A stretch of DNA of 64,000 nucleotides, from the NCBI GenBank assembly GCA_903789615.1, contig CAIFEV010000006.1, positions 52,108 through 116,107 of the forward strand, read 5' to 3'. Source of the DNA: an uncultured Lachnospiraceae bacterium (lineage in GTDB: Bacteria > Bacillota > Clostridia > Lachnospirales > Lachnospiraceae). A program made the position numbers and the translations under genes. The notes under the pieces are model-generated. The model saw only the letters and a program-made list of their open reading frames with translations. It did no database searches and was not told the origin of the DNA. The first letter of the stretch is position 1. Every line of letters starts with the position of its first letter. Shown piece after piece: positions 25,052 through 32,936 of the stretch.

Positions 25052-26125
25052 ATGCAGGAAAAAGAAAAACACCAGCGCCGGCCGCACTACAGCGGCCGCT
25101 ACCCGAAAGCGTTCCGGGAAAAATACAAGGAACTGAATCCCGGCCGCTACAAAGACGCCGCGGCGCACATTCTCGCAAAAGGCGGTACTCCGGCCGGCAC
25201 CCACGTTCCGATCATGGTAAGCGAGATTCTGGATTTCCTGGACGTGACACCCGGGAAGAAAGGCCTTGACTGTACGCTCGGCTACGGCGGACACACGCAG
25301 AAGATGCTGGAGAAACTCGACGGATCCGGCCACCTGTATTCCGTCGATGCCGATCCGATTGAGATCCGCAAGACGACAGAGCGGCTCCGCGGCCTCGGAT
25401 ACAGCGATGAAATCTGGACGCCGCTTCACGACAATTTCCGCAATGCCGGCCGTATAAGTGCTGCGTACGGCCCGTTTGACTTCGTGCTGGCCGATCTCGG
25501 CGTCTCCTCCATGCAGATCGACAACCCGGACAGAGGTTTCTCCTGGAAGGCAGACGGTCCGCTTGACCTCCGGTTCGACCCGGAAAAAGGCGAACCGGCG
25601 TCCGCGCGCCTGGCGTCTCTCTCCCGGGACGAGATCGAAGGGATGCTGACGGACAACGCCGATGAGCCGTATGCCGCTGACATCGCCCGGGCCATCGTGC
25701 GGTCTGTGCGGCTTCAAAAAAGTCCCGAAACCACCGCGCAGCTGCGCGAAATCGTCTCCCAGGCCGTTCGCAGCTCTTCTCTCTCATCCGGGCTTACGGA
25801 CAGAGAGCTGAAAGAGGCGCAGAAAAAATCCTGCATGCGCGTATTTCAGGCGCTTCGGATCGATGTCAACTCCGAATTTGAAGCTCTGTATGAATTTCTG
25901 GAGGCACTTCCGGATATCCTGGTTCCGGGCGGACGGGTTGCCATTCTCACCTTCCATTCCGGTGAGGACAGAATGGTGAAGAAATGCTTCCAGTATCTGA
26001 AGGGTGAAGGCATCTTCCGGGTGTCCTCCCCCGACTGCCTCCGCCCCACAAAGGAAGAGTGCTTCAACAATCCGCGTGCCCGTTCGTCCAAGCTGCGCCG
26101 GGCGGTCCGTTTACAGCAGATGTGA
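25052..26125 (+). CDS. RsmH-like 16S rRNA (cytosine1402-N4)-methyltransferase paralogue
   Basis: A 357-residue MraW/RsmH methyltransferase with an extra basic N-terminal extension of about 45 residues before HVPIMVSEILDFL. SAM motif: GLDCTLGYGGHTQKML. The family block LADLGVSSMQIDNPDRGFSWKADGPLDLRFDP and C-terminal LTFHSGEDRMVKKCF are intact. Start ATG 25052 has AGGAG 8 nt upstream; a GTG three codons earlier overlaps that site. It is not next to division/peptidoglycan (dcw) genes, so this may be a second rsmH copy rather than the housekeeping one. Confidence 0.85.
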   Translation: MQEKEKHQRRPHYSGRYPKAFREKYKELNPGRYKDAAAHILAKGGTPAGTHVPIMVSEILDFLDVTPGKKGLDCTLGYGGHTQKMLEKLDGSGHLYSVDADPIEIRKTTERLRGLGYSDEIWTPLHDNFRNAGRISAAYGPFDFVLADLGVSSMQIDNPDRGFSWKADGPLDLRFDPEKGEPASARLASLSRDEIEGMLTDNADEPYAADIARAIVRSVRLQKSPETTAQLREIVSQAVRSSSLSSGLTDRELKEAQKKSCMRVFQALRIDVNSEFEALYEFLEALPDILVPGGRVAILTFHSGEDRMVKKCFQYLKGEGIFRVSSPDCLRPTKEECFNNPRARSSKLRRAVRLQQM

Positions 26126-26126
26126 T

Positions 26127-27053
26127 TCAAAAGAGAGACATCTGGCCGTCAACCCAGGACACCTGCTTCGCCTGCGTGATGATGTCTCCTTCCTGCGTGC
26201 GTCCTATCAGAAACGGCGACGCCGGGTCATGACGACGCCTGTTTTCAGCCACCGCCCGCGGGCTGCTGTTCGCGTAGCAGTATCGGCACAGATGCGAGCA
26301 GCTGTCATACGCGCCGATGTCGTGCGCCAGATAGCAGCTGCACCCTTCGCGGGCCGGCTTAAACGGCGGGACAGCCAGTTTTTTCCCGATGGCCCGTTCC
26401 CATGCGGATACCGGCATGCATCCGGAGCAGTCCGCGCCGCAGCCTGCCAGCTCCCGCCCTTCTGCGCAGGTCACAAGCCGCATGCCGTTTGCCTCCGCGA
26501 TTTTGATCATCTCCTTTCCGAGTGCAATTTTCTCCTCCCGTGTCACGCTCCGCACCTGCGGGAAATTTCTCTGCACCTTCCGGTACAGATCGATGAAACT
26601 GACCACCACCGTGTCTGTGCATCCGGAAAGTGCCTCCGCCATCTGTGAAAACGCGCGGATGTGATACGCCGCCGTATACCGCTCACTCACGAAAACCGGA
26701 TCATACCGCCAGGTAATGCGGCGGTTTCCGACCATCTGTGACAGTTGCCGGAAAACCTCCAGCATATGATGCTTGTCCGGGACATTCGGCTCTATGTCCC
26801 GGCCGTACGGCGTGATCGTCACGAACCAGTACTGCCCGTATCCGGAAAGAAGATCCATATACGGAAACATCGGCTCCGGATTTTTTGTACAAAAGCCGAT
26901 GCCGTCCACAACCGACGGATCCAGAACATAGCGGCTCACCTGCTTCGGATTGAACGGATTCCGGACGCAGACAAATCCCTCCTTCAGGCGGTTTGCAAAC
27001 CACGTGGCGTAAATGGCCGGAATATCGGTTCTCTGACCGGTGTTGATGATCAT
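26127..27053 (-). CDS. DUF1848 family protein
   Basis: A 308-residue protein starting IINTGQRTDIPAIYATWFANRLKEGFV and containing VRNPFNPKQVSRYVLDP and CTKNPEP, the DUF1848 hallmarks. The C-terminal third is cysteine-rich (CAEGRELAGCGADCSGC, CSCYLAHDIGAYDSCSHLCRYCYAN); the last CxxxCxxC resembles an iron-sulfur-cluster loop of radical SAM type. Function not established for the family. It ends 1 bp from the stop of the convergent rsmH-like gene and is divergent from an HD-domain gene. Confidence 0.85.
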   Translation of the reverse strand: MIINTGQRTDIPAIYATWFANRLKEGFVCVRNPFNPKQVSRYVLDPSVVDGIGFCTKNPEPMFPYMDLLSGYGQYWFVTITPYGRDIEPNVPDKHHMLEVFRQLSQMVGNRRITWRYDPVFVSERYTAAYHIRAFSQMAEALSGCTDTVVVSFIDLYRKVQRNFPQVRSVTREEKIALGKEMIKIAEANGMRLVTCAEGRELAGCGADCSGCMPVSAWERAIGKKLAVPPFKPAREGCSCYLAHDIGAYDSCSHLCRYCYANSSPRAVAENRRRHDPASPFLIGRTQEGDIITQAKQVSWVDGQMSLF

Positions 27054-27157
27054 AAAGTCCTTTCATATTACAAAATTATTACATTTTTTACAGAAAACAG
27101 TATACACTTTTCCCGGGTGTGTGTGATATACTTTTGCCACGAAAGGGGTGCGTACAC

Positions 27158-27745
27158 ATGTTTAATACTATGACAGGCAGGCACAGACGCAACCTGAGGC
27201 TGCTGGACGACCTGGAATCCAGGACCGGCCGGAAGATCTACTGCTCGGATTATTTTACTACAGCGCTTTCACAGACGCACCACAATCAGACGACCGTCGC
27301 TGTTCACACGCTCGGCGTCGCCGTCACGAGTCTGCGCATCTACTACATTCTCAAAGCACTTGGTTTTACTCTCGACAAGGAATCTCTGCTGAAGAGTTCC
27401 CTCTGCCATGATCTGGGGATCGTCGGCCGGAACGAGAAATTTGAAAACAACCGCGAGTGTCTGAAACAGCATCCGGTTGACTCGGTTATCGCGGCAAGAG
27501 AGATCTTCCCGGATCTGGATGAGCGCACGGAAGACGCGATTCGCCATCATATGTGGCCCTGCACGCTCCTCCCGCCGCATCACAGAGAAGGTTTTGTCGT
27601 CACCGTCGCCGACAAGTACTGCGCCGCCATCGAAGGCGTTGCCGGAAAGTTCTACTGCCCCGGCAGCCGCTTCCTGAGAGCCATGCGTCAGGACAATACG
27701 GTCACGGGACAGGACGCCGGATCTGTTCTCAAAACAGCCGGCTGA
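27158..27745 (+). CDS. HD-domain phosphohydrolase
   Basis: A 195-residue HD-superfamily protein: VAVHTLGVAVTSLRIY, then SLCHDLGIVGRNEKF (the HD pair), HPVDSVIAAREIF and RHHMWP, with VADKYCAAIEG at the C-terminal side, matching HDIG-type metal-dependent phosphohydrolases. ATG 27158 follows AAGGGG; earlier in-frame starts are in the promoter region. Divergent from the DUF1848 gene with about 100 bp between, followed by a strong terminator. Substrate unknown. Confidence 0.8.
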   Translation: MFNTMTGRHRRNLRLLDDLESRTGRKIYCSDYFTTALSQTHHNQTTVAVHTLGVAVTSLRIYYILKALGFTLDKESLLKSSLCHDLGIVGRNEKFENNRECLKQHPVDSVIAAREIFPDLDERTEDAIRHHMWPCTLLPPHHREGFVVTVADKYCAAIEGVAGKFYCPGSRFLRAMRQDNTVTGQDAGSVLKTAG

Positions 27746-27784
27746 CAGACGGAACAATTTATACCCCGTCAGGTACCACAAAAT

Positions 27785-27828
27785 ACGCGTGAAGGTCATG
27801 GCATAAAAACCTTCACGCGTCTTTTTTA
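27785..27828 (+). terminator. Bidirectional terminator between HD gene and TSCPD gene
   Basis: A perfect 12-bp stem ACGCGTGAAGGT / ACCTTCACGCGT (27785-27796, 27809-27820) followed by C and six T on the plus strand. Confidence 0.88.
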
Positions 27829-27835
27829 TCTTTAT

Positions 27836-28096
27836 TTACTTTCCAATCTTTTCCTGCCGGTAACGCTTCAGCGCCTGTGCCAGCTGGTCCGGACAGGATG
27901 TCGGGCGGAAGCCGCAGCGGATGCCGTCAAGCCGCTCTATCGCCTCGTCGACAGACATCCCGCGAAGCAGCGCCGCTACTCCCTGTGTATTGCCGCTGCA
28001 TCCTCCGATAAATTTCACCGACTCAATCGTGCCGTCAGGCTTCACTTCAAAGTCAATTTCCTGCGAGCAGGTTCCTCTTGTCTTAAATCTTTCCAA
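27836..28096 (-). CDS. TSCPD domain protein (TIGR03905 family)
   Basis: About 86 residues with KTRGTCSQEIDFEV, FIGGCSGNTQGVAALLRGM, IRCGFRPTSCPDQLAQAL, the complete TIGR03905/TSCPD signature. These small proteins resemble the C-terminal domain of B12-dependent ribonucleotide reductase and may bind zinc through the conserved cysteines; their role is unknown. Start choice: TTG at 28096 has AGGAG 6 nt upstream and gives the usual family N-terminus; an ATG at 28123 with a weak site would add nine residues. Confidence 0.8.
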   Translation of the reverse strand: MERFKTRGTCSQEIDFEVKPDGTIESVKFIGGCSGNTQGVAALLRGMSVDEAIERLDGIRCGFRPTSCPDQLAQALKRYRQEKIGK

Positions 28097-28253
28097 TCCT
28101 TTCTCCTTTCCCGGTACAATCATTAAAATTAGAACTCCGCGCTTTTCGCGCCGGCATCAAATGCCTGACAGGATACCGCAGACGGGCGGATTTTGCAAGG
28201 CAGATATCCGTCACTCTTTCTGCCTGTATTTTCACAATCTTTGGCCAAATTAC

Positions 28254-28282
28254 TTGATTTTTCTCCTGCATGCCAGTAGAAT
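28254..28282 (+). promoter_or_regulatory. Promoter upstream of lrp leader
   Basis: -35 TTGATT (28254-28259), 17-bp spacer, -10 TAGAAT (28277-28282). Predicted start near 28289, about 80 nt ahead of the lrp start codon. Confidence 0.7.
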
Positions 28283-28298
28283 ACATTACAGATTCATA

Positions 28299-28345
28299 AC
28301 AGACAACGGTGTCACCCAAAAATGGTATCGTTGTCTGTTTTTTTT
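28299..28345 (+). terminator. Leader terminator/attenuator ahead of lrp
   Basis: A perfect 10-bp stem ACAGACAACG / CGTTGTCTGT (28299-28308, 28329-28338) directly followed by a T8 run, placed between the promoter and the lrp ribosome site. No second promoter fits in the remaining 25 bp, so lrp needs read-through or antitermination. Confidence 0.8.
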
Positions 28346-28370
28346 AACCGGCGCTGAAAGGAATGTTATC

Positions 28371-28853
28371 ATGAAAGATAATCAGAAGCAAATTGATGCG
28401 ATCGATATCCGGATTCTGGAGCTGCTGGAGAGCAACGCGAGAATTTCGGCAAAGGATATCGGCCGGGAGATCAATATGTCGTCCCAGGCTGTCGCAAACC
28501 GCATCCGTCATCTCGAGGATACGGGTGTACTCATGGGATTCATTCCGGTCATCAACTATTCCAATCTGGGATATTCGATCCGGGCCTATATCAATCTGGA
28601 GGTTTCTCCTGCCCAGAAGCCGGAATTTTACCCCTACATTGAGTCAATTCCGAATGTCGTCGAGTGCAGCTGCGTGACCGGCGATTACTCCATGCTGATC
28701 GAAGTCATCTTCCAGACCGCCATGCAGCTCGATCATTTCATCAATGAGCTGCAGCATTTCGGGCGCACCAAGACGCTCATCGCGTTCTCCACATCCGTCG
28801 AGCACCGCAACGTGCGTTTCGCCCAGACCGAAAATCTTCCGGACAAAAACTGA
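28371..28853 (+). CDS. Lrp/AsnC family transcriptional regulator
   Basis: A 160-residue regulator: N-terminal winged HTH (DAIDIRILELLESNARISAK, then EINMSSQAVANRIRHLEDTGVL) and a C-terminal RAM/ligand-binding domain ending in SVEHRNV. ATG 28371 follows AAAGGA; the same frame is open far upstream but runs through the terminator. Controlled by a leader with a strong terminator, which is unusual for this family. Effector probably an amino acid, not determined. Confidence 0.9.
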   Translation: MKDNQKQIDAIDIRILELLESNARISAKDIGREINMSSQAVANRIRHLEDTGVLMGFIPVINYSNLGYSIRAYINLEVSPAQKPEFYPYIESIPNVVECSCVTGDYSMLIEVIFQTAMQLDHFINELQHFGRTKTLIAFSTSVEHRNVRFAQTENLPDKN

Positions 28854-28862
28854 AACTGCCCG

Positions 28863-28934
28863 AAAAAAGAGGCTCCTGCAGCCTGTGATATGATTCCCTT
28901 TGCAGGACCACACCCGTGCAGCGGCCTCTTTTTT
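28863..28934 (+). terminator. Bidirectional terminator between lrp and HD gene
   Basis: Arms AAAAAAGAGGC (28863-28873) and GCCTCTTTTTT (28924-28934) enclose a secondary CCTGCA/TGCAGG hairpin. U tracts exist in both directions between convergent genes. Confidence 0.75.
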
Positions 28935-28950
28935 GATTGTAAACAGTCTC

Positions 28951-29523
28951 TTACTGTCCGTTTCCGGTGAGCTCAAGCTCCTGTGCATGATCCTTCATGC
29001 CCCGGATACAGATCTCCGAAACTTCCCGAATGTCCATCCCGAGCATCTCGCAGCCGCGCAGAATGAGCGGGCGGTTGCACTTCGCGGCAAACTTCTTGTT
29101 CTTCCATTTCTTCATGAAACTTTTGATGTCCATATCGGTGATCCCCGCCGGCCGCATGCGCGCCGCCGCCTGAATGATCCCGCTGAGCTCATCAACCGTG
29201 AAAAGGCTTTTTTCCATGTCCGTCTCCGGCTTCACGTCATTGACGATCGAATATCCGTGCGAGAGGATCGCCCGGATATCCTCTTCCGGCACTCCGGCTG
29301 CCCGCAGCGGTTCCTCGGTATGGGCCAGATGTTCCCCCGGATACTTTTCGTAATCATAGTCATGCAGATATCCGATAGCTTCCCAGTGCTCCCTGTCAGC
29401 GCCGAAATACTCCGCCATGGCGCCCATACAGGCAGACACATTCGCCGCATGCAGTTTCAGGTGTTCCTCCGTGACCATGGTATCATTCAGTCTCTTCGCT
29501 TCCGCAAGTGTCAGCTTTTCCAT
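28951..29523 (-). CDS. HD-domain hydrolase
   Basis: A 190-residue HD-superfamily protein: LKLHAANVSACMGAMAEYFG, then AIGYLHDYDYEKYPGEH (the H...HD region) and ILSHGYS, as in predicted HDIG hydrolases of about 185-190 residues. Single gene, 98 bp after the AEC transporter gene. Start ATG gives a normal family N-terminus (MEKLTLAEAKRL). Substrate unknown. Confidence 0.82.
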   Translation of the reverse strand: MEKLTLAEAKRLNDTMVTEEHLKLHAANVSACMGAMAEYFGADREHWEAIGYLHDYDYEKYPGEHLAHTEEPLRAAGVPEEDIRAILSHGYSIVNDVKPETDMEKSLFTVDELSGIIQAAARMRPAGITDMDIKSFMKKWKNKKFAAKCNRPLILRGCEMLGMDIREVSEICIRGMKDHAQELELTGNGQ

Positions 29524-29621
29524 TGCCCCTGTCCTCTCTTCGCTTTATAGTCCGGCAAACTTCCCTGTATCCCATGCATCTGCCATGGAATGTTCTCATT
29601 GTAGCAGTCCTGCCGGCCTTC

Positions 29622-30575
29622 TTAAAGCCCCGCGGCCTGCGCCGCGAGAATCACGGCCGGCACGGACAGAACGGAGAGAATGGTGGACAGGCACATATAA
29701 CGGGTCGGAAAACGCTTGTCCAGGCCGAACAGGTTGCTGAACAGAATCGTAAAACCGCCAACCGGGCAGGCACTCATAACCAGCATGGTGAGGCGCGCCT
29801 CCTGTGGTAGAAAACTGCCTGTGAGCATCAGGATCGTGACCAGCGGCAGAAAGAAGTTGCGCAGCAGGACCCCCAGCCATGCCCTGCGGTCCGTAAAATC
29901 TCTTTTTATGCTGTATCCCGCCAGATTGGCGCCGATCACGAGCATGCTCAGAGGCGTATTCATGCCGCTGATGAGCTCCAGCGCCCGGGCGGGGATGAAC
30001 GGCAGTGCAAACTGTGTCAGAAACAGGGTGAGGCCGACAGCCGTCGCAATGATGTTCGGATTCGTCAGAACCTTTCGTACAGCAGCGGATTTCCGCCCTT
30101 TTTCACCGTGCCCGAACAGGCTCACACCGTGGCTCCAGACAAAAATGTTAAATGTGATGTTGAACGGAACCGCATAGAACACGCCGATATCACCGACAAG
30201 CGACTGAACCAGCGGAAAGCCGATGAAGCCGCAGTTGGTGTATACCGATCCGAAACGCATCACCGCAGACTGGGCATCACTTAAGTGAAATATTCTTCCG
30301 CCGATTCTTTTCCCGAGCAGAAGCTGGGAGAGGACTATGTTGACAAGAAAGATGGCCGCCGAGAAGAGAAACAGTTCCCCGAACAGCGCCAGGCGCTGCA
30401 CAGAGAATTCCTGACGGAACGAATTGACGATCAGACAGGGCGAGATGACGAAACACAGAATATTCGAGAGGTCTTTTTCGCTTTCACTTCTCAGGAATCC
30501 GATTTTCCGGCATATCATGCCCACAAGCATGATGCAGAACATGATGACAACCTGCTGCGCTGAAATCAGAAACAT
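29622..30575 (-). CDS. AEC family transporter (auxin efflux carrier type)
   Basis: A 317-residue membrane protein with about ten hydrophobic segments in two halves. N-terminal half MFCIMLVGMICRKIGFL and NILCFVISPCLIVNSF; the C-terminal half has PNIIATAVGLTLF, ALELISGMNTPLSMLVIGANLAG and CPVGGFTILFSNLFGLD, typical of the AEC/malonate-malate carrier family. Substrate cannot be assigned. CCGGAGG precedes the ATG. No partner gene in the same unit. Confidence 0.88.
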   Translation of the reverse strand: MFLISAQQVVIMFCIMLVGMICRKIGFLRSESEKDLSNILCFVISPCLIVNSFRQEFSVQRLALFGELFLFSAAIFLVNIVLSQLLLGKRIGGRIFHLSDAQSAVMRFGSVYTNCGFIGFPLVQSLVGDIGVFYAVPFNITFNIFVWSHGVSLFGHGEKGRKSAAVRKVLTNPNIIATAVGLTLFLTQFALPFIPARALELISGMNTPLSMLVIGANLAGYSIKRDFTDRRAWLGVLLRNFFLPLVTILMLTGSFLPQEARLTMLVMSACPVGGFTILFSNLFGLDKRFPTRYMCLSTILSVLSVPAVILAAQAAGL

Positions 30576-30711
30576 AGGAACCTCCGGCTGTACAAGAATC
30601 GGCTTGCGAAAAAATCCTATATATCATACATCATTTCACAGGAAATTTACCAGACAATCCGGCCGGCACAAAATCCGGCAACAAATCTCGCACCCGTATA
30701 CATACCATCAG

Positions 30712-30744
30712 AAAAAGTGCAGAAGCTTCTTAAAGCCCCTGCAC
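30712..30744 (-). terminator. Terminator of flavodoxin-DUF3793 unit
   Basis: Minus-strand arms GTGCAG / CTGCAC (30739-30744, 30717-30722) with an inner AAGAAGCTTCTT palindrome and a following T5 run. Confidence 0.6.
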
Positions 30745-30765
30745 ACAAAGTCTCTTGCCCGTATG

Positions 30766-31208
30766 TCAGCCGGCCGCTGTCATGCGGCAGATATCCGGGT
30801 TTCTATCAAGCGCCCGGCGGTAGATCGCGGCGCACTTCTGAAACCGGGCGAACCGGCGCCTTGCCTCCTGCTCATCTCCGTATACCTTCCAGTATCCGCA
30901 GAACCGGCAGCCTTCTCCGTGATTCCGGATGAAGCTTTCCACATCTTCAGCCGGAAATCCCAGAAACAGGCCGATCTCATGCGGAAACCCGGAAGATTCC
31001 GTCAGTCTCCGGACGAGAAACGCGACACATTCGTCAACAGACACGGGCCCGGAGCCTTCCGGTTCAGGAGGCGGTTAGCGAGGTCTATATCAGCCCCTGA
31101 AACAGGATCTGCCCCGCGGGTTATATTGAAAACCGTGCCCGTTTTCAGTCCCGCGAGCGTCTGTGAACAATTCAGAATAAGTGCCCGATAGAAAGCGGGA
31201 TTCCCCAT
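30766..31208 (-). pseudogene. DUF3793 gene, frameshifted and internally shortened
   Basis: Two overlapping frames each carry part of one family. The first (from ATG 31208) has LILNCSQTLAGLKTGTVFN, the DUF3793 N-terminus, and stops with TGA at 31002. The second (readable from about 31044) has GFPHEIGLFLGFPAEDVESFI and CRFCGYWKVYGDEQEARRRFARFQKC, the DUF3793 C-terminus. The distance between the conserved ends is about 40 residues less than I expect for the family, so a deletion plus frameshift best explains it. It follows flavodoxin by 23 bp, a usual DUF3793 pairing linked to iron supply. Confidence 0.75.
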
Positions 31209-31231
31209 AATCTGTCCTTCGCCTCGGCTTC

Positions 31232-31663
31232 TCAGTAAGCCGCCAAGCTTCCGCCGAGTGCCTCACAGGCCGACTTCGCCGCATCATCCGGTTCACCGCA
31301 CGCGATAACGCCTTCATCGCCGGGAACCGTGGCTCCGGCCGCCTTCATGCGGTCTGTCCAGTTTCGCATCCACTCACCGTCACCCCAGCCGTACGATCCG
31401 AAAAGTCCGATGGTTTTGCCGGCGGCAAACTTCTCAATCTCAGCGACAAAAGGCTCCATCTCACTCTCCTCGAGTTCTTCCGAACCCATGGCAGGGCAGC
31501 CGAGGGCAAATCCCTTCAGACCTTTGAGCTCATCCGGAGAAACCTCCGACACGGGGACAATCTTTGTCTGACTTCCGGATGCCTGCGCGCCCGCTCCGAC
31601 CGCCTCTGCCATCGCCTGCGTATTGCCGGACTGTGACCAGTAAACCACATAAACGGTATCCAT
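31232..31663 (-). CDS. Flavodoxin
   Basis: A 143-residue short-chain flavodoxin. FMN phosphate loop WSQSGNTQAMAEAV at residues 9-22, GCPAMGSEELEESEMEPFV for the first isoalloxazine loop, and GSYGWGDGEWMRNW for the second. It replaces ferredoxin as an electron carrier, commonly under iron limitation. First gene of the unit with DUF3793; its promoter carries a palindrome that could be a metal-regulator site. Confidence 0.93.
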   Translation of the reverse strand: MDTVYVVYWSQSGNTQAMAEAVGAGAQASGSQTKIVPVSEVSPDELKGLKGFALGCPAMGSEELEESEMEPFVAEIEKFAAGKTIGLFGSYGWGDGEWMRNWTDRMKAAGATVPGDEGVIACGEPDDAAKSACEALGGSLAAY

Positions 31664-31698
31664 TCCTCAACCTCCAAACCGCTGCCTCAGCCGTTCTT

Positions 31699-31714
31699 GT
31701 TAGCTGCTGCTAAC
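31699..31714 (-). promoter_or_regulatory. Palindromic operator candidate at flavodoxin promoter
   Basis: GTTAGC-TGCT-GCTAAC lies just downstream of the -10 element. The GTTAG/CTAAC half-sites resemble those of DtxR/IdeR-type iron regulators but spacing differs from the classic box. Confidence 0.5.
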
Positions 31715-31725
31715 CTCATGGAAAC

Positions 31726-31754
31726 AGTATACGGGGTTGGAGTTATTTTGTCAA
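31726..31754 (-). promoter_or_regulatory. Promoter of flavodoxin-DUF3793 unit
   Basis: Minus-strand consensus -35 TTGACA (31754-31749), 17-bp spacer, -10 TATACT (31731-31726). Confidence 0.85.
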
Positions 31755-31921
31755 TACTATTGTTTCACATGTCTAACCAAAATCTCTGTCGTGCCACCTG
31801 AAATGACAGCAGACGCCTGTGTACAGATACGAGGTGGATTGCCCTTCCGGGTTCTCCGCCTCGCACATTTCTATAGCCGGTTCATCTTCCGGATTCTGCA
31901 AAGAAGTTTTTCCGTTCTGTA

Positions 31922-32455
31922 TCAGAGAATCGAAGCATCTGTGTCCGCTCCCGAAGCGCTGTCGTCATTGACCGAGATCTCGTCAAACCAGATCTTCAGA
32001 TCATCTTCCGAAACTGCTCCGCCAACGCGGCGTCCCTCCATCACTCTCGCGCCGCGTCCCACCAGATTCTGCAGGCGCTCCGCCGTGCGCTGGGAACTCA
32101 TGCCGCCGGATGTATAAAACGGCAGAATAAACTTTCCATTCCAGTCATATGCATCCAGGAACGAGTCGATGATACTCGGCTCCCTTCCCCACCAGATCGG
32201 GAAGCCCAGATAGATCACATCGTACGCATCCAGTTTCAGCGCTTCTCCGCCGAGAGCCGGGCGGCAGTTCGGATCATTCATCTCAACCGATGTACGCGAA
32301 TTCTTGTCTTTATAGTCCAGATCTTTTTCCGTATAAGGATTCTCCGGTTTGATCTCATACAGATCTCCCTCCACCGCATCGGCGATCTTCACGGCTGCCT
32401 CTTTTGTCGAACCATGCGGTGAAAAATACGCCACAAGAACCTTTTCATCATTCAT
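31922..32455 (-). CDS. Flavodoxin family protein
   Basis: A 177-residue flavodoxin-4 type protein: FMN loop FSPHGSTKEAAVKIAD near residue 11, GFPIWWGREPSIIDSFLDAYDW and PFYTSGGMSSQRTAERL. It resembles the 5706-6176 protein. ATG 32455 follows AAGGAGG; the frame is open to 32554 but without a site. An acidic tail (NDDSASGADTDA) extends the C-terminus. Redox partner unknown. Confidence 0.87.
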   Translation of the reverse strand: MNDEKVLVAYFSPHGSTKEAAVKIADAVEGDLYEIKPENPYTEKDLDYKDKNSRTSVEMNDPNCRPALGGEALKLDAYDVIYLGFPIWWGREPSIIDSFLDAYDWNGKFILPFYTSGGMSSQRTAERLQNLVGRGARVMEGRRVGGAVSEDDLKIWFDEISVNDDSASGADTDASIL

Positions 32456-32550
32456 AATACACGCCTCCTTCTGACTGCCGGTTTTTAAAAATACTGCCCG
32501 GCATTTCCACAATTTCACGCGCCGCCGGCCCCTCTCCAGCAAGACACCTT

Positions 32551-32784
32551 TCACTTCTCAGCCTTGTCCGGCACGAACTCGATTCTCAGAGTCATTCCCA
32601 TTCCCTCCGCCAGTCTCTGCAGCGTTCTCACCGACGGATTGGAATTCCCGTGCTCCAGCTTACTGATGTCCCCCTGAGCGATGCCTGTGCGTCTTGAGAG
32701 CTCTTTCTGGGTCAGGCCGGCCTTCTGCCGCGCACTGATCAGAACAGTTTTAATACCGCTGTCACTTTCCGCATACTCTGACAC
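32551..32784 (-). CDS. XRE family helix-turn-helix protein
   Basis: A 77-residue single-domain DNA-binding protein: ISARQKAGLTQKELSRRTG, then IAQGDISKLEHGNSNPSVRTLQRLAEGMG. The layout matches HigA/antitoxin-type or orphan XRE regulators, but no toxin gene is adjacent. Start choice: GTG at 32784 has AGGAG 5 nt upstream; another GTG at 32802 has none. It has a consensus promoter. Confidence 0.82.
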   Translation of the reverse strand: MSEYAESDSGIKTVLISARQKAGLTQKELSRRTGIAQGDISKLEHGNSNPSVRTLQRLAEGMGMTLRIEFVPDKAEK

Positions 32785-32842
32785 TTCCGCTCCTTTCTGC
32801 ACAAAGGCAATCTATTCAATTGTCCACGCTTTATCTATCCTT

Positions 32843-32871
32843 ATTATATAGTTGCTATCCTATACTGTCAA
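32843..32871 (-). promoter_or_regulatory. Promoter of XRE gene
   Basis: Minus-strand perfect consensus: -35 TTGACA (32871-32866), 17-bp spacer, -10 TATAAT (32848-32843). Confidence 0.88.
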
Positions 32872-32936
32872 TCGTCTGGAGCAAAAATGTGGTAATAAAA
32901 AATGTATCCGTCAGCCGGTCCTTCTTCTCTCCGGTG

